64,000 nucleotides of DNA, taken from NCBI GenBank assembly GCA_041645535.1, contig JBAZPT010000003.1, positions 1 through 64,000 of the forward strand. Reading direction: 5' to 3'. How positions within the stretch are numbered: the first letter of the stretch is position 1; the number at the start of each line of letters is the position of its first letter. The notes under the pieces were generated by a model. It was not told the origin of the DNA and made no database searches. It saw nothing but the letters and a program-made list of their open reading frames with translations. The translations under genes were made by a program, and so were the position numbers. Source of the DNA: JBAZPT01 sp041645535. GTDB lineage: Bacteria > Patescibacteriota > Minisyncoccia > Moranbacterales > UBA2206. Shown here one piece after another: positions 57,492-64,000 of the stretch.

Positions 57492-58463
57492 TCATGTTTC
57501 CAAAGCAGCTCTGCCAGCGGAGATTTCTGCAATTTCTTGTGTTATTTTCATTTGTCTAATTTGATTATATACAAATGTTAATTCGTCTGACATTTCTCCG
57601 GCCGCGTCGGTCGCGTTCCTCATCGCAATCATGCGCGCGGATTCCTTGGACGCGTTCGATTCCAAAATCGCGTGATAAACTTGCATCTCCAGAAGCCTCG
57701 GCAAAACATGCGTCAAAACTATTTCCGGACTCGGTTCTATTTTATATTCTACCTTCGACTTTTCTAAACCATAAACCTTTGCCATCTGATCCATTTCCGC
57801 AATTTGTTTTTCCAGATCAATTTTGGAAACCGGCAAGAGCTGTCTCACTTTCGTCTGTTGGTTGATAGTAGAAATATAATCCGTATAAATTATCACTACT
57901 TTGTCATATTTTTTCGCGAGATATTCATCCATCACAATTTTCCCGAGAGAGCGCACATTTTCAATACCGGGAAGATATGTAAGTTCCGGAAAACTGGCCA
58001 CAATATTCTTTCCCAGCTTTCGCACCAGCGCTTCGCCTTTTTTCCCAACGGTGATGAAATCGATTTTTAGCTCGTCTTTAGAAGCTAAGCTTCTCTTGGT
58101 CGCTTCGGTCGAGAGAAGCTTAGCTTCTGAAGCCATTAACCTCTCCGGGTTTTTTATCTGCTCAATAATTTTTTTGGAGATATTGGAATTGAAAGATCCG
58201 CAAAGTCCTTTGTTGGATGTGACTACTACCATGAGCACTGCTTTCACCGGCCGTCTTTCCAAAAGCCCGACATTATATTCCGAGAACGCCCGCGCCAAGT
58301 TTGTCAGCACGCTCCAAGCACTGTGCGCGTAAGCCCGAATCGCCAAAACCGAAGCCACCGCCCGGCGCATTTTGGCAGCCGAAACCATCTCCATGGCTTT
58401 CGTAATCTTCCTGGTGTTATTGATGGATTTTATGCGTCTTTTGATGTCTTTACTTGAAGCCAT
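57492..58463 (-). CDS. atpG: ATP synthase gamma subunit
   Basis: F1 gamma (323 aa), the rotating shaft. N-terminal helix KRRIKSINNTRKITKAMEMVS split over 9-28, central Rossmann-like part (VVTSNKGLCGSFN), C-terminal helix (RMIAMRNATDAAGEM...QMKITQEIAEI). Longer than usual owing to an insert (about 110-131, MASEAKLLSTEATKRSLASK) coded by a 49-bp palindrome. Confidence 0.94.
   Translation of the reverse strand: MASSKDIKRRIKSINNTRKITKAMEMVSAAKMRRAVASVLAIRAYAHSAWSVLTNLARAFSEYNVGLLERRPVKAVLMVVVTSNKGLCGSFNSNISKKIIEQIKNPERLMASEAKLLSTEATKRSLASKDELKIDFITVGKKGEALVRKLGKNIVASFPELTYLPGIENVRSLGKIVMDEYLAKKYDKVVIIYTDYISTINQQTKVRQLLPVSKIDLEKQIAEMDQMAKVYGLEKSKVEYKIEPSPEIVLTHVLPRLLEMQVYHAILESNASKESARMIAMRNATDAAGEMSDELTFVYNQIRQMKITQEIAEISAGRAALET
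58080..58128. repeat. Palindromic insert in atpG
   Basis: AGAAGCTAAGCTTCTCT and its reverse complement AGAGAAGCTTAGCTTCT enclose a 15-bp loop. Each arm is itself nearly palindromic around AAGCTT. Confidence 0.88.
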
Positions 58464-58475
58464 AAATTTCTAATT

Positions 58476-60050
58476 TCAGTTTTGGTATATTTCCTTAAAT
58501 TCTTTGATAGCTTTTTCTAATTTTGCAACAACATCGTCTGTCAACTCTTTCTTTTCGGAAATTGCTGCAAGTGCATCTTTCCCTTCCGTCTTCATGAATT
58601 TGTGAAAATCATTTTCCCAAGCTTTTACTTTTTCCACCGCCACATCGTCCATGAAACTATTGGTAAGCGCATAAAGAATCGCTACTTGGTTTTCCACCGC
58701 CATTGGAGAATATTGGTCTTGCTTGAGAATCTCCACCGTTCTTCTTCCTCTTTCAATCTGCATCCGGGTTTTTTCATCCAAGTCTGATCCAAATTGCGCA
58801 AACGCTTCCAATTCTCTAAATTGCGCCAAATCCAAACGCAATTTTCCCGCCACTTTTTTCATGGCCTTGATTTGCGCGGCTGATCCCACGCGAGACACTG
58901 AAAGTCCAACGTTCAATGCCGGGCGGATGCCTTTGTAAAATAAATCCGCTTCCAAATATATTTGTCCATCAGTGATGGAAATAACATTAGTCGGAATGTA
59001 AGCTGAAACATCGCCGGCTTGCGTTTCAATAATTGGAAGCGCCGTAAGCGATCCGCCGCCAAAATCCTTGTTTAATTTGGCGCTTCTTTCAAGTAAGCGT
59101 GAGTGCAGATAGAAAATATCTCCCGGATAGGCTTCCCGTCCCGGCGGTCTTTTCAAAATCAAAGACATCTGGCGATAGGCCCAAGCGTGTTTTGACAAAT
59201 CATCATAAATCACCAGCACGTCTTTGCCTTGATCCATAAAATATTCGCCGATGGCACAGCCGGAATATGGAGCAATGTATGAAAACGCTGCCGGATCAGA
59301 CGCGCCAGCCACCACGACGATTGTATAGTCCATGGCGCCTCTTTTTTGCAATTCTGCCACAATGCGCGCGACTTTTGATTCTTTCTGCCCGATCGCGACA
59401 TAAATGCAAATCATATCTTGTCCCTTCTGGTTGATGATGGCATCAATCGCCACCGCGGTTTTTCCAGTTTGCCTGTCGCCGATGATAAGTTCGCGTTGTC
59501 CGCGTCCGATTGGAATGGCCGCGTCAATGGCTTTGATGCCGGTTTGCACCGGCTGATAAACTGACTGGCGGGTAATCACGCCCGGAGCAATCTTCTCTAT
59601 GGGATAATATTTTAATTCGTGATTCGTCTTATTCGTTCCTGATTCGCGTGAATTCGTGATATCACCTTTGCCGTCAATCGCTTGTCCCAATGGATTGATA
59701 ACTCGGCCGATCATATTTTCTCCGGCCGGCACAGACAAAATTCTCCCCGTGGCTTTGACCATGTCGCCTTCCTTGATGCCTTTGTCATCGCCCAAAACCA
59801 CTACTCCAATCCTATCCTCTTCCAGATTCAACGCCACTCCAAAAACAGATTCGCGACCATTCGCTCCTGATTCGTTTTCATTCGTAGTTTCAAACTCAAC
59901 CATTTCACTGGCCATAATGTCCGACAGCCCCGAAACGCGCGCCACGCCGTCCCCCACTTCCAAAACTGTCCCGACTTTTTCGGTTTTAGTCTTGGCTTCA
60001 AAGCCTTCGATTTGTTTTTTAAGCTGGTCGATGATGTAATCTTTTGACAT
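58476..60050 (-). CDS. atpA: ATP synthase alpha subunit
   Basis: F1 alpha (524 aa), non-catalytic nucleotide-binding partner of beta. P-loop GDRQTGKTAVA, then the alpha signature PAFNVGLSVSRVGSAAQ-type stretch (RPALNVGLSVSRVGSA). Two short additions rich in ATTCGT words encode NESGANGRES (about 56-65) and NSRESGTNKTNHE (about 134-146). Confidence 0.96.
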   Translation of the reverse strand: MSKDYIIDQLKKQIEGFEAKTKTEKVGTVLEVGDGVARVSGLSDIMASEMVEFETTNENESGANGRESVFGVALNLEEDRIGVVVLGDDKGIKEGDMVKATGRILSVPAGENMIGRVINPLGQAIDGKGDITNSRESGTNKTNHELKYYPIEKIAPGVITRQSVYQPVQTGIKAIDAAIPIGRGQRELIIGDRQTGKTAVAIDAIINQKGQDMICIYVAIGQKESKVARIVAELQKRGAMDYTIVVVAGASDPAAFSYIAPYSGCAIGEYFMDQGKDVLVIYDDLSKHAWAYRQMSLILKRPPGREAYPGDIFYLHSRLLERSAKLNKDFGGGSLTALPIIETQAGDVSAYIPTNVISITDGQIYLEADLFYKGIRPALNVGLSVSRVGSAAQIKAMKKVAGKLRLDLAQFRELEAFAQFGSDLDEKTRMQIERGRRTVEILKQDQYSPMAVENQVAILYALTNSFMDDVAVEKVKAWENDFHKFMKTEGKDALAAISEKKELTDDVVAKLEKAIKEFKEIYQN

Positions 60051-60090
60051 ATATTTTGAATATTTTATGATTTACAAATTTATTTGACTA

Positions 60091-60119
60091 TTGACAACTT
60101 ACTATTCTTTTGCTATCTT
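60091..60119 (+). promoter_or_regulatory. Promoter of the 90-aa gene
   Basis: Consensus TTGACA (60091-60096), 17-bp spacer, TATCTT (60114-60119), divergent from atpA. Confidence 0.75.
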
Positions 60120-60165
60120 AAAATGTCTTGAATTCAACGAAATTTGGGAAAAAGGAGGTGCAGAA

Positions 60166-60438
60166 ATGAAAGCTTGTTTTAGAATGATTGGTGGTAGAAA
60201 GGTATTGCCAAAAAGTGGTGACTTGCTGCTCCGCGCCACTGATAATTCGTTCCTGTTAATTTCAAACAAACATGGTAAATGCGGTCTAATGATAGACGGA
60301 AAACCCGTAAAATCAACTGATGCTGATGATATTATGGAAATCGTCTGCGCAATATTGTCGGCTTCCACTCCTCCAAGTGCTAAAATTAAACCCAAAATTG
60401 ACCGCGCAAGCACTTTGTTACCATCAATAAGAATGTAA
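60166..60438 (+). CDS. Small protein of unknown function (90 aa)
   Basis: From the ATG at 60166, which follows the textbook Shine-Dalgarno AAAGGAGGTG. A soluble, basic protein (MKACFRMIGGRKVLPKSGD...) with a beta-rich first half and a Pro/Ser/Lys tail. No family was recognised. A one-gene unit on the strand opposite to the ATP synthase genes. Confidence 0.7.
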   Translation: MKACFRMIGGRKVLPKSGDLLLRATDNSFLLISNKHGKCGLMIDGKPVKSTDADDIMEIVCAILSASTPPSAKIKPKIDRASTLLPSIRM

Positions 60439-60453
60439 TTATCCCCCGGGTAC

Positions 60454-60504
60454 GATCGCCAATCGACACAGTCGATTTCCCATAAAGGCGATCTTTTTTA
60501 TTTT
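60454..60504 (+). terminator. Terminator of the 90-aa gene
   Basis: GATCGCC...GGCGATC stem enclosing a small AATCGAC/GTCGATT hairpin, then a T-run. Confidence 0.78.
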
Positions 60505-60524
60505 TCCAAAGAACTTACTATATA

Positions 60525-60630
60525 AATCCAAATTTCAAAATCCAAATTGTTCCAAATCAAATCCAAAATCTAAACCTTTAAATTTTTGACATTTGAGCTT
60601 GATTTGAAATTTGAACTTTGGCATTTGAGC
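60525..60630. repeat. CCAAATTTCAAAATCC-type low-complexity repeat
   Basis: Words such as AAATCCAAA repeated on one side and TTTGAACTTTGG/CATTTGAGCTT on the other, giving an imperfect inverted repeat. Same style as 2296-2411. No gene. Confidence 0.55.
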
Positions 60631-60789
60631 TTAATCAGCCAGAGTTTTTCTTAAACTATTCAGTCGTGCAGACAAACTTCCATCTATTATTTCGTCACCT
60701 ATCTTTATAATTATTCCGCCTTTTATATTTTCATCAATTTTATTCTTTATCGCCACTTCTTTCGCCTTGTATTTGTTACTTACATAATA
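60631..60789 (-). pseudogene. Degraded second copy of the atpH 3' end
   Basis: Encodes YYVSNKYKAKEVAIKNKI... to LADstop, clearly paralogous to the last 50 residues of intact AtpH (62572-62973) but with many substitutions. The N-terminal part is missing. Upstream it runs into the end of the AAA ATPase gene, whose stop codon lies within it. Confidence 0.85.
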
Positions 60790-62084
60790 TCTTCCAACAC
60801 CATCCATTTCCACACCGGCACAATATGTATATTTTTGCCGTCAATTTTTCTTTCTTCCTCCTGGTCTTTGGTGAGCAGCCAGCCCTCTTTCAGGTTGAAT
60901 TTTCTCATCGCTTCCAGCAAGCCTTTCAATTCCCTTTCTTCCGTGTTTTTGTCGAGCTGTTTTGTCACCTGAATCGCCTGAGTTATTTTCATTCCGGTTT
61001 TTATCACAAAATCACATTCATTTTTATCTTTGAAATAAAATATTTTCTGGCCCTGCTGCAGCAAGCGGACAAAAACCGTATTTTCCAAAAGCCGGCCGTA
61101 ATTTTCGCTGAACGCGAAAGAAACCGCGTTGATGAAGCCGTTGTCAATCGCGTAGACTTTTTTTGGATAATTCTCCTGTTTTTTCAAGGAATACTGATAA
61201 TTGGAAATTTCAAACAGCAGAAACGATTTTTCAAAAAAACTTATGTATTCCTTGACCGTTTTGTCCTGCACTTTCAAATATTCCCCCAATGAATTATAGC
61301 TGTATCCCTGCCCGATATTGGAAAAGAGATACAGCAGCAGATTTTCTATTTCCTGGGTTTTTTTCACTTCAAACCTGGGCACGATATCCTGGTATAATAT
61401 GTTTTTATAATAGTTGATCAAAATTTCTTTTTTTATTTCCTGATTTTTTTCCAGAACCACTTCCGGGAATCCTCCGTTTTTGAGATATTCCTGGAATAAC
61501 TTCGCTATATTTTTCTGATTTTTATGGACGGACATTTTATCTTTCAGCCCGACATTCCGCAAGCCGGCGATTTCATCAAAACTGAAAGGATAGATGTTTT
61601 TGGCGATTGACCGTCCGGAAAGCAAGGTCGCCATTTCTCTTGAAAGCAGCTGCGAATTCGATCCGGTGATGAAAAACTTGATTCCGCCCTTTTCATAGCG
61701 AGCCTTCACAAACACCTGCCAATTGTCAAAAAACTGAACCTCGTCCAAAAAAACAAAGACTTTGCCTTTCGGTTCGGCTAGGGGCAAATATTCTTCGAAA
61801 AGAGCATCCAAATTTTTAGGATCGTCTTTAAATGAATACAGGAACGGATCTTCCAGATTCAGAAAAAGAATGTTTTTCGGGTTGATCTTTTTCGCACTAA
61901 TGAGAAAATTCACCATTTGCTTGGAGACAGTCGACTTGCCGCTGCGCCGCACTCCGATCAATGCTAAAATATGCCTGATGCCGATCAGTTTTTCCAATTC
62001 TTCCGTCACTCTTCTCGGGAATCCGGCTGAAAATTTGCTTTCTTCCCAATGGGTATTTTGTTCAATAATGAGTTTTTCAAACAT
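60780..62084 (-). CDS. AAA-14/DUF4143 ATPase
   Basis: A 434-residue ATPase of the AAA_14 plus DUF4143 type: Walker A GVRRSGKSTVSKQ, Walker B VFVFLDEVQFF, sensor ITGSNSQLLS, then a C-terminal PD-(D/E)XK-like DUF4143 domain (ENTVFVRLLQQGQKIFYFKDKNECDFVI). These are abundant, mobile-looking genes of unknown role. It separates atpA from atpH. Its last codons (DIM, stop) use the atpH remnant's sequence, marking the insertion edge near 60789. Confidence 0.9.
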   Translation of the reverse strand: MFEKLIIEQNTHWEESKFSAGFPRRVTEELEKLIGIRHILALIGVRRSGKSTVSKQMVNFLISAKKINPKNILFLNLEDPFLYSFKDDPKNLDALFEEYLPLAEPKGKVFVFLDEVQFFDNWQVFVKARYEKGGIKFFITGSNSQLLSREMATLLSGRSIAKNIYPFSFDEIAGLRNVGLKDKMSVHKNQKNIAKLFQEYLKNGGFPEVVLEKNQEIKKEILINYYKNILYQDIVPRFEVKKTQEIENLLLYLFSNIGQGYSYNSLGEYLKVQDKTVKEYISFFEKSFLLFEISNYQYSLKKQENYPKKVYAIDNGFINAVSFAFSENYGRLLENTVFVRLLQQGQKIFYFKDKNECDFVIKTGMKITQAIQVTKQLDKNTEERELKGLLEAMRKFNLKEGWLLTKDQEEERKIDGKNIHIVPVWKWMVLEDIM

Positions 62085-62090
62085 ATTTTA

Positions 62091-62140
62091 TTCGTGGTCT
62101 ATTACGAAATAATCATCGTTTATTCGTAGTGTACTACGAA
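62091..62140. promoter_or_regulatory. Two operator-like palindromes upstream of the DUF4143 gene
   Basis: TTCGTGGTCTATTACGAA (62091-62108) and TTCGTAGTGTACTACGAA (62123-62140) are variants of one 18-bp near-palindrome, centred 32 bp apart, about three helical turns, just before the gene's start. They probably bind a dimeric regulator. Confidence 0.65.
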
Positions 62141-62164
62141 TAAAACTTTGTGTCAAACTGGGTC

Positions 62165-62193
62165 TTGACATCTTGGCCGTTTTGATATACATT
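62165..62193 (+). promoter_or_regulatory. Promoter of the 92-aa secreted protein gene
   Basis: Consensus TTGACA (62165-62170), 17-bp spacer, TACATT (62188-62193). Confidence 0.75.
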
Positions 62194-62244
62194 ACAGAGT
62201 CTAGATTTTCAACGCAAGATTTGGACGAAAGGAGGTGATTTTAG

Positions 62245-62523
62245 ATGGTAAAGAGAATATTGTTAATCGCAGTATCTTTGTTCTTTCTCTTGTCTATAGC
62301 ACCACCAACATTAATGGCTGACGAGAAAAAGGCAGACCAGGTTATTATATTTACGGGGGAGGACTATGATCTAAATAGCGTCACTTCGAACATTCAGGAG
62401 AGATTAAACAATTGGCTTAGAAACAACAAAGTAAAGGCAAAGCAAATCTCGACATCAATAGCAACTGCTCAGCGTACTTTTGAACATCCGACCTATATAA
62501 TAACGATAACCGTACTTCACTAA
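62245..62523 (+). CDS. Small secreted protein (92 aa)
   Basis: Start fixed by AAAGGAGGTGAT. Signal peptide about 1-24 (basic MVKR, hydrophobic core, cleavage near LMA-DEK). The mature part of about 68 residues has an alpha/beta pattern (VIIFTGEDYDLNSV...TYIITITV). No family was recognised. Third small plus-strand unit inside the ATP synthase cluster. Confidence 0.75.
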   Translation: MVKRILLIAVSLFFLLSIAPPTLMADEKKADQVIIFTGEDYDLNSVTSNIQERLNNWLRNNKVKAKQISTSIATAQRTFEHPTYIITITVLH

Positions 62524-62545
62524 TCATCCACGGCTGAGCCCTTGG

Positions 62546-62579
62546 GTCGCATCGATTTTAGATGCGACTTTTTATTTTT
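62546..62579. terminator. Terminator of the 92-aa gene
   Basis: GTCGCATC-GATTTTA-GATGCGAC then T-run. It overlaps the last codons of atpH on the other strand. Confidence 0.82.
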
Positions 62580-62973
62580 CCAAAGAACTTTTTAAACTTC
62601 TTAACTTTCCTGAAATACTAGCATCAATAATCTCATCTCCAACTTTGATAATTATTCCGCCTTTTATGCTTTTATCAATTTTATTCTTTATCACTACTTC
62701 TTTCGCTTTGTATTTAGTACTTACATAATTACGTAATTTATTACTTACATCCTTGCTTAACGCTTCCCGGCTGGTAATTTCCGCTTCGACAATTCCATTT
62801 TTCTGATTATAAATACTGTTGAATTTTACGATAATTTTTCCCGCCATTTTCAGCTGATTGTTTTTTGCCAGCATACTAATAAATTTTTTAGCCACAGTTT
62901 CAACATCCTGCTTGGATTTTCCATCAGTTAATTCATACAGCGTATTTGCATATTGTGAGGCCGTAACTTTCAT
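62572..62973 (-). CDS. atpH: ATP synthase delta subunit
   Basis: F1 delta/OSCP-like (133 aa), shorter than the usual 175-185, so the N-terminal helical bundle is trimmed. The C-terminal part has GGIIIKVGDEIIDASISGKL, the family's most conserved stretch. It links F1 to the peripheral stalk. Downstream, a second degraded copy of its 3' end exists at 60631. Confidence 0.88.
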   Translation of the reverse strand: MKVTASQYANTLYELTDGKSKQDVETVAKKFISMLAKNNQLKMAGKIIVKFNSIYNQKNGIVEAEITSREALSKDVSNKLRNYVSTKYKAKEVVIKNKIDKSIKGGIIIKVGDEIIDASISGKLRSLKSSLEK

Positions 62974-62982
62974 TATAGTATT

Positions 62983-63068
62983 GTCATCCTGAACTTGATT
63001 CAGGATCTAATTAGAGACTTGATGTAACCACTAGATTCTATTAGATTCCGGATCAAGTCCGGAATGAC
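62983..63068. repeat. GTCATTCC-type bipartite inverted repeat, copy 1
   Basis: Begins GTCATCCTGAACTTGATTCA and ends in the near-complement ATCAAGTCCGGAATGAC, with small hairpins at each end. Lies between atpF and atpH. A partial second copy is at the window's end. Similar dispersed intergenic repeats are known in many genomes. Confidence 0.8.
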
Positions 63069-63078
63069 ATTTAAAAAA

Positions 63079-63564
63079 TTACTTCAAACTATTTTCAATT
63101 AATTCCCTATCTTTTTTATCATCAATTTTTTCTCCAATAACTTTCTCTGTCGCCATAACCACCAACTCCGCTATTTCCGCTTTGACTTCGCGGAGCATCT
63201 TGATTTTTTCAGACTCGATGCTGGCTTTGGCGTCAGTGATTATTTTTTCCGCTTGCGCCTTGGCTTCGGCCGCCATCTCATCTTTCGATTTCTTGGCCAT
63301 ATCTTCGGTCTTTTTCAAAATCTCTTGCGCTTCTTTTCGCGCTTTCGCGAGAACTTCTTTTTCTTTTTCGGCAATCTCCGCCAATTTCTTGTGCGATGCT
63401 TCGGCGTCTTTCAGACCCTTTTCAATCTTGTTCGTCCGGTCATTCAGCATCTTGAGAATCGGCTTGTAGGCAAAACGATGCAACACAAAAAGCAGGATTA
63501 AAAAGTTGACGATCTGCGCCAATAAAAGTTTTCCATTTATTCCCAAATTATTTAACAATTCCAT
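63079..63564 (-). CDS. atpF: ATP synthase b subunit
   Basis: Fo b (161 aa), peripheral stalk. N-terminal membrane helix (about 8-28, LLLAQIVNFLILLFVLHRFAY) and a long coiled coil rich in Ala, Lys and Glu. Length is normal. Confidence 0.93.
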   Translation of the reverse strand: MELLNNLGINGKLLLAQIVNFLILLFVLHRFAYKPILKMLNDRTNKIEKGLKDAEASHKKLAEIAEKEKEVLAKARKEAQEILKKTEDMAKKSKDEMAAEAKAQAEKIITDAKASIESEKIKMLREVKAEIAELVVMATEKVIGEKIDDKKDRELIENSLK

Positions 63565-63617
63565 ATATTTGATTTAGTTACTAGCAGGAATCCGCGAAAC
63601 GGACTCCGTGTCAAAAA

Positions 63618-63845
63618 CTAAACAAATTTAATAATCAACGCTACAACCAACGCATAAATCGCGATGGCTTCAGTAAAGGCAATCGCGAGAATCATCGCGG
63701 TTTGCACTTTTGAAGTCGCCTCCGGGTTGCGCCCGATTGACTCCATGGCCTTGGACGCTAAAAGCCCGATGCCAATGCCGGGACCGATTGCTCCGACTGC
63801 CATGGCAATGGCCGCTCCGATCGATTTTGCTGATTCAGGATCCAT
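63618..63845 (-). CDS. atpE: ATP synthase c subunit
   Basis: Fo c (75 aa from the ATG at 63845). Two membrane helices, the glycine-rich first (GPGIGIGLLASKAMESIGRNPE with its polar loop) and the second carrying the ion-binding glutamate in ILAIAFTEAIAIYALV. A longer start at 63890 would add 15 polar residues and is unlikely. The residues around the site do not show the full sodium-binding set, so proton use is likelier. Confidence 0.9.
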   Translation of the reverse strand: MDPESAKSIGAAIAMAVGAIGPGIGIGLLASKAMESIGRNPEATSKVQTAMILAIAFTEAIAIYALVVALIIKFV

Positions 63846-63928
63846 ACTTTTTTTCTTTTCGCCCAACCCACATATTTGCTTCATGGTCATTGGGAGAAAA
63901 ATATATTAAATAAATTAATTACTCCGTT

Positions 63929-64000
63929 GTCATTCCGAACTTGATCCGGAATCTAATGCTTTGTGGCAACCCAGAGCTCACATTAGATCCTGAATCAAGT
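63929..64000. repeat. GTCATTCC-type repeat, copy 2 (cut by window end)
   Basis: Starts GTCATTCCGAACTTGATCCG and runs into TAGATCCTGAATCAAGT at the last base. It is the same family as 62983-63068, upstream of atpE. Confidence 0.8.

Noticed and set aside
1..64000. UGA recoded to glycine, as in some CPR lineages
   Set aside because: Several clear genes end at UGA at the expected length (xerC, the DUF192 gene, prmC), and no conserved protein needs UGA read-through.

Overview
The window looks like part of a small bacterial genome of the Candidate Phyla Radiation (Patescibacteria), probably a Parcubacteria-type lineage. This rests on gene content: a CxxC-x17-CxxC zinc protein, an Elp3-type radical-SAM/GNAT protein, a PilM/N/O system, DUF4349, VanW and PrsW proteins, short ATP synthase subunits, and very short intergenic gaps. 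UGA acts as an ordinary stop (for example in xerC and the DUF192 gene), so the UGA=Gly lineages are excluded. No rRNA and no CRISPR array is visible.

Layout: 0.4-3.3 kb holds xerC-prfA-prmC. 3.4-10.5 kb holds a 19-residue lysine-rich peptide gene and a minus-strand cell-envelope/DNA-maintenance run (DUF192, a WecA/MraY-like transferase, a GT2, rmuC, a winged-helix regulator). 10.5-21.3 kb is an accessory region ending in tRNA-Ser(GCU). 21.3-33.2 kb is housekeeping (recG, a glycosyltransferase, murI, a sigma factor, tsaD, prsW-like, hsp20, vanW) with three tRNAs. 33.3-36.7 kb is a second restriction-modification island (Vsr, a LexA-C5-methyltransferase fusion, a putative nuclease, AbrB), with near-identical 27-bp repeats at both edges. 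36.8-37.9 kb holds four tRNAs around an HTH gene. 38.0-45.3 kb is a type IV pilus operon. 45.5-53.4 kb holds a Trm9-like methyltransferase and Elp3, then dxs, rlmN and leuS. 54.5-63.9 kb is a broken-up F1Fo ATP synthase cluster.

The most unusual structure is at 11.35-21.3 kb. Two large serine recombinase genes and two cargo modules (XRE-HD-DUF1653 and XRE-adenine methyltransferase-endonuclease-OLD nuclease) are laid end to end. Every module has its own long terminal inverted repeats (86-249 bp), and all modules meet at the same short core, GGCGGTGT. That core resembles the 3' end of tRNA-Ser. Each recombinase reading frame runs through the core, so module inversion would swap its C-terminal tail.

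A second theme is palindrome insertion. At least a dozen short palindromes or hairpins sit in frame inside conserved genes (recG, tsaD, elp3, rlmN, atpA, atpD, atpG, a glycosyltransferase, a methyltransferase). At several matched positions in duplicated arms the hairpin sequence differs while its place and the flanks are conserved.

The ATP synthase cluster is interrupted by three plus-strand small genes, each with its own strong promoter, strong Shine-Dalgarno and terminator. It also holds a 119-bp MITE-like element and degraded 3' copies of atpG and atpH.
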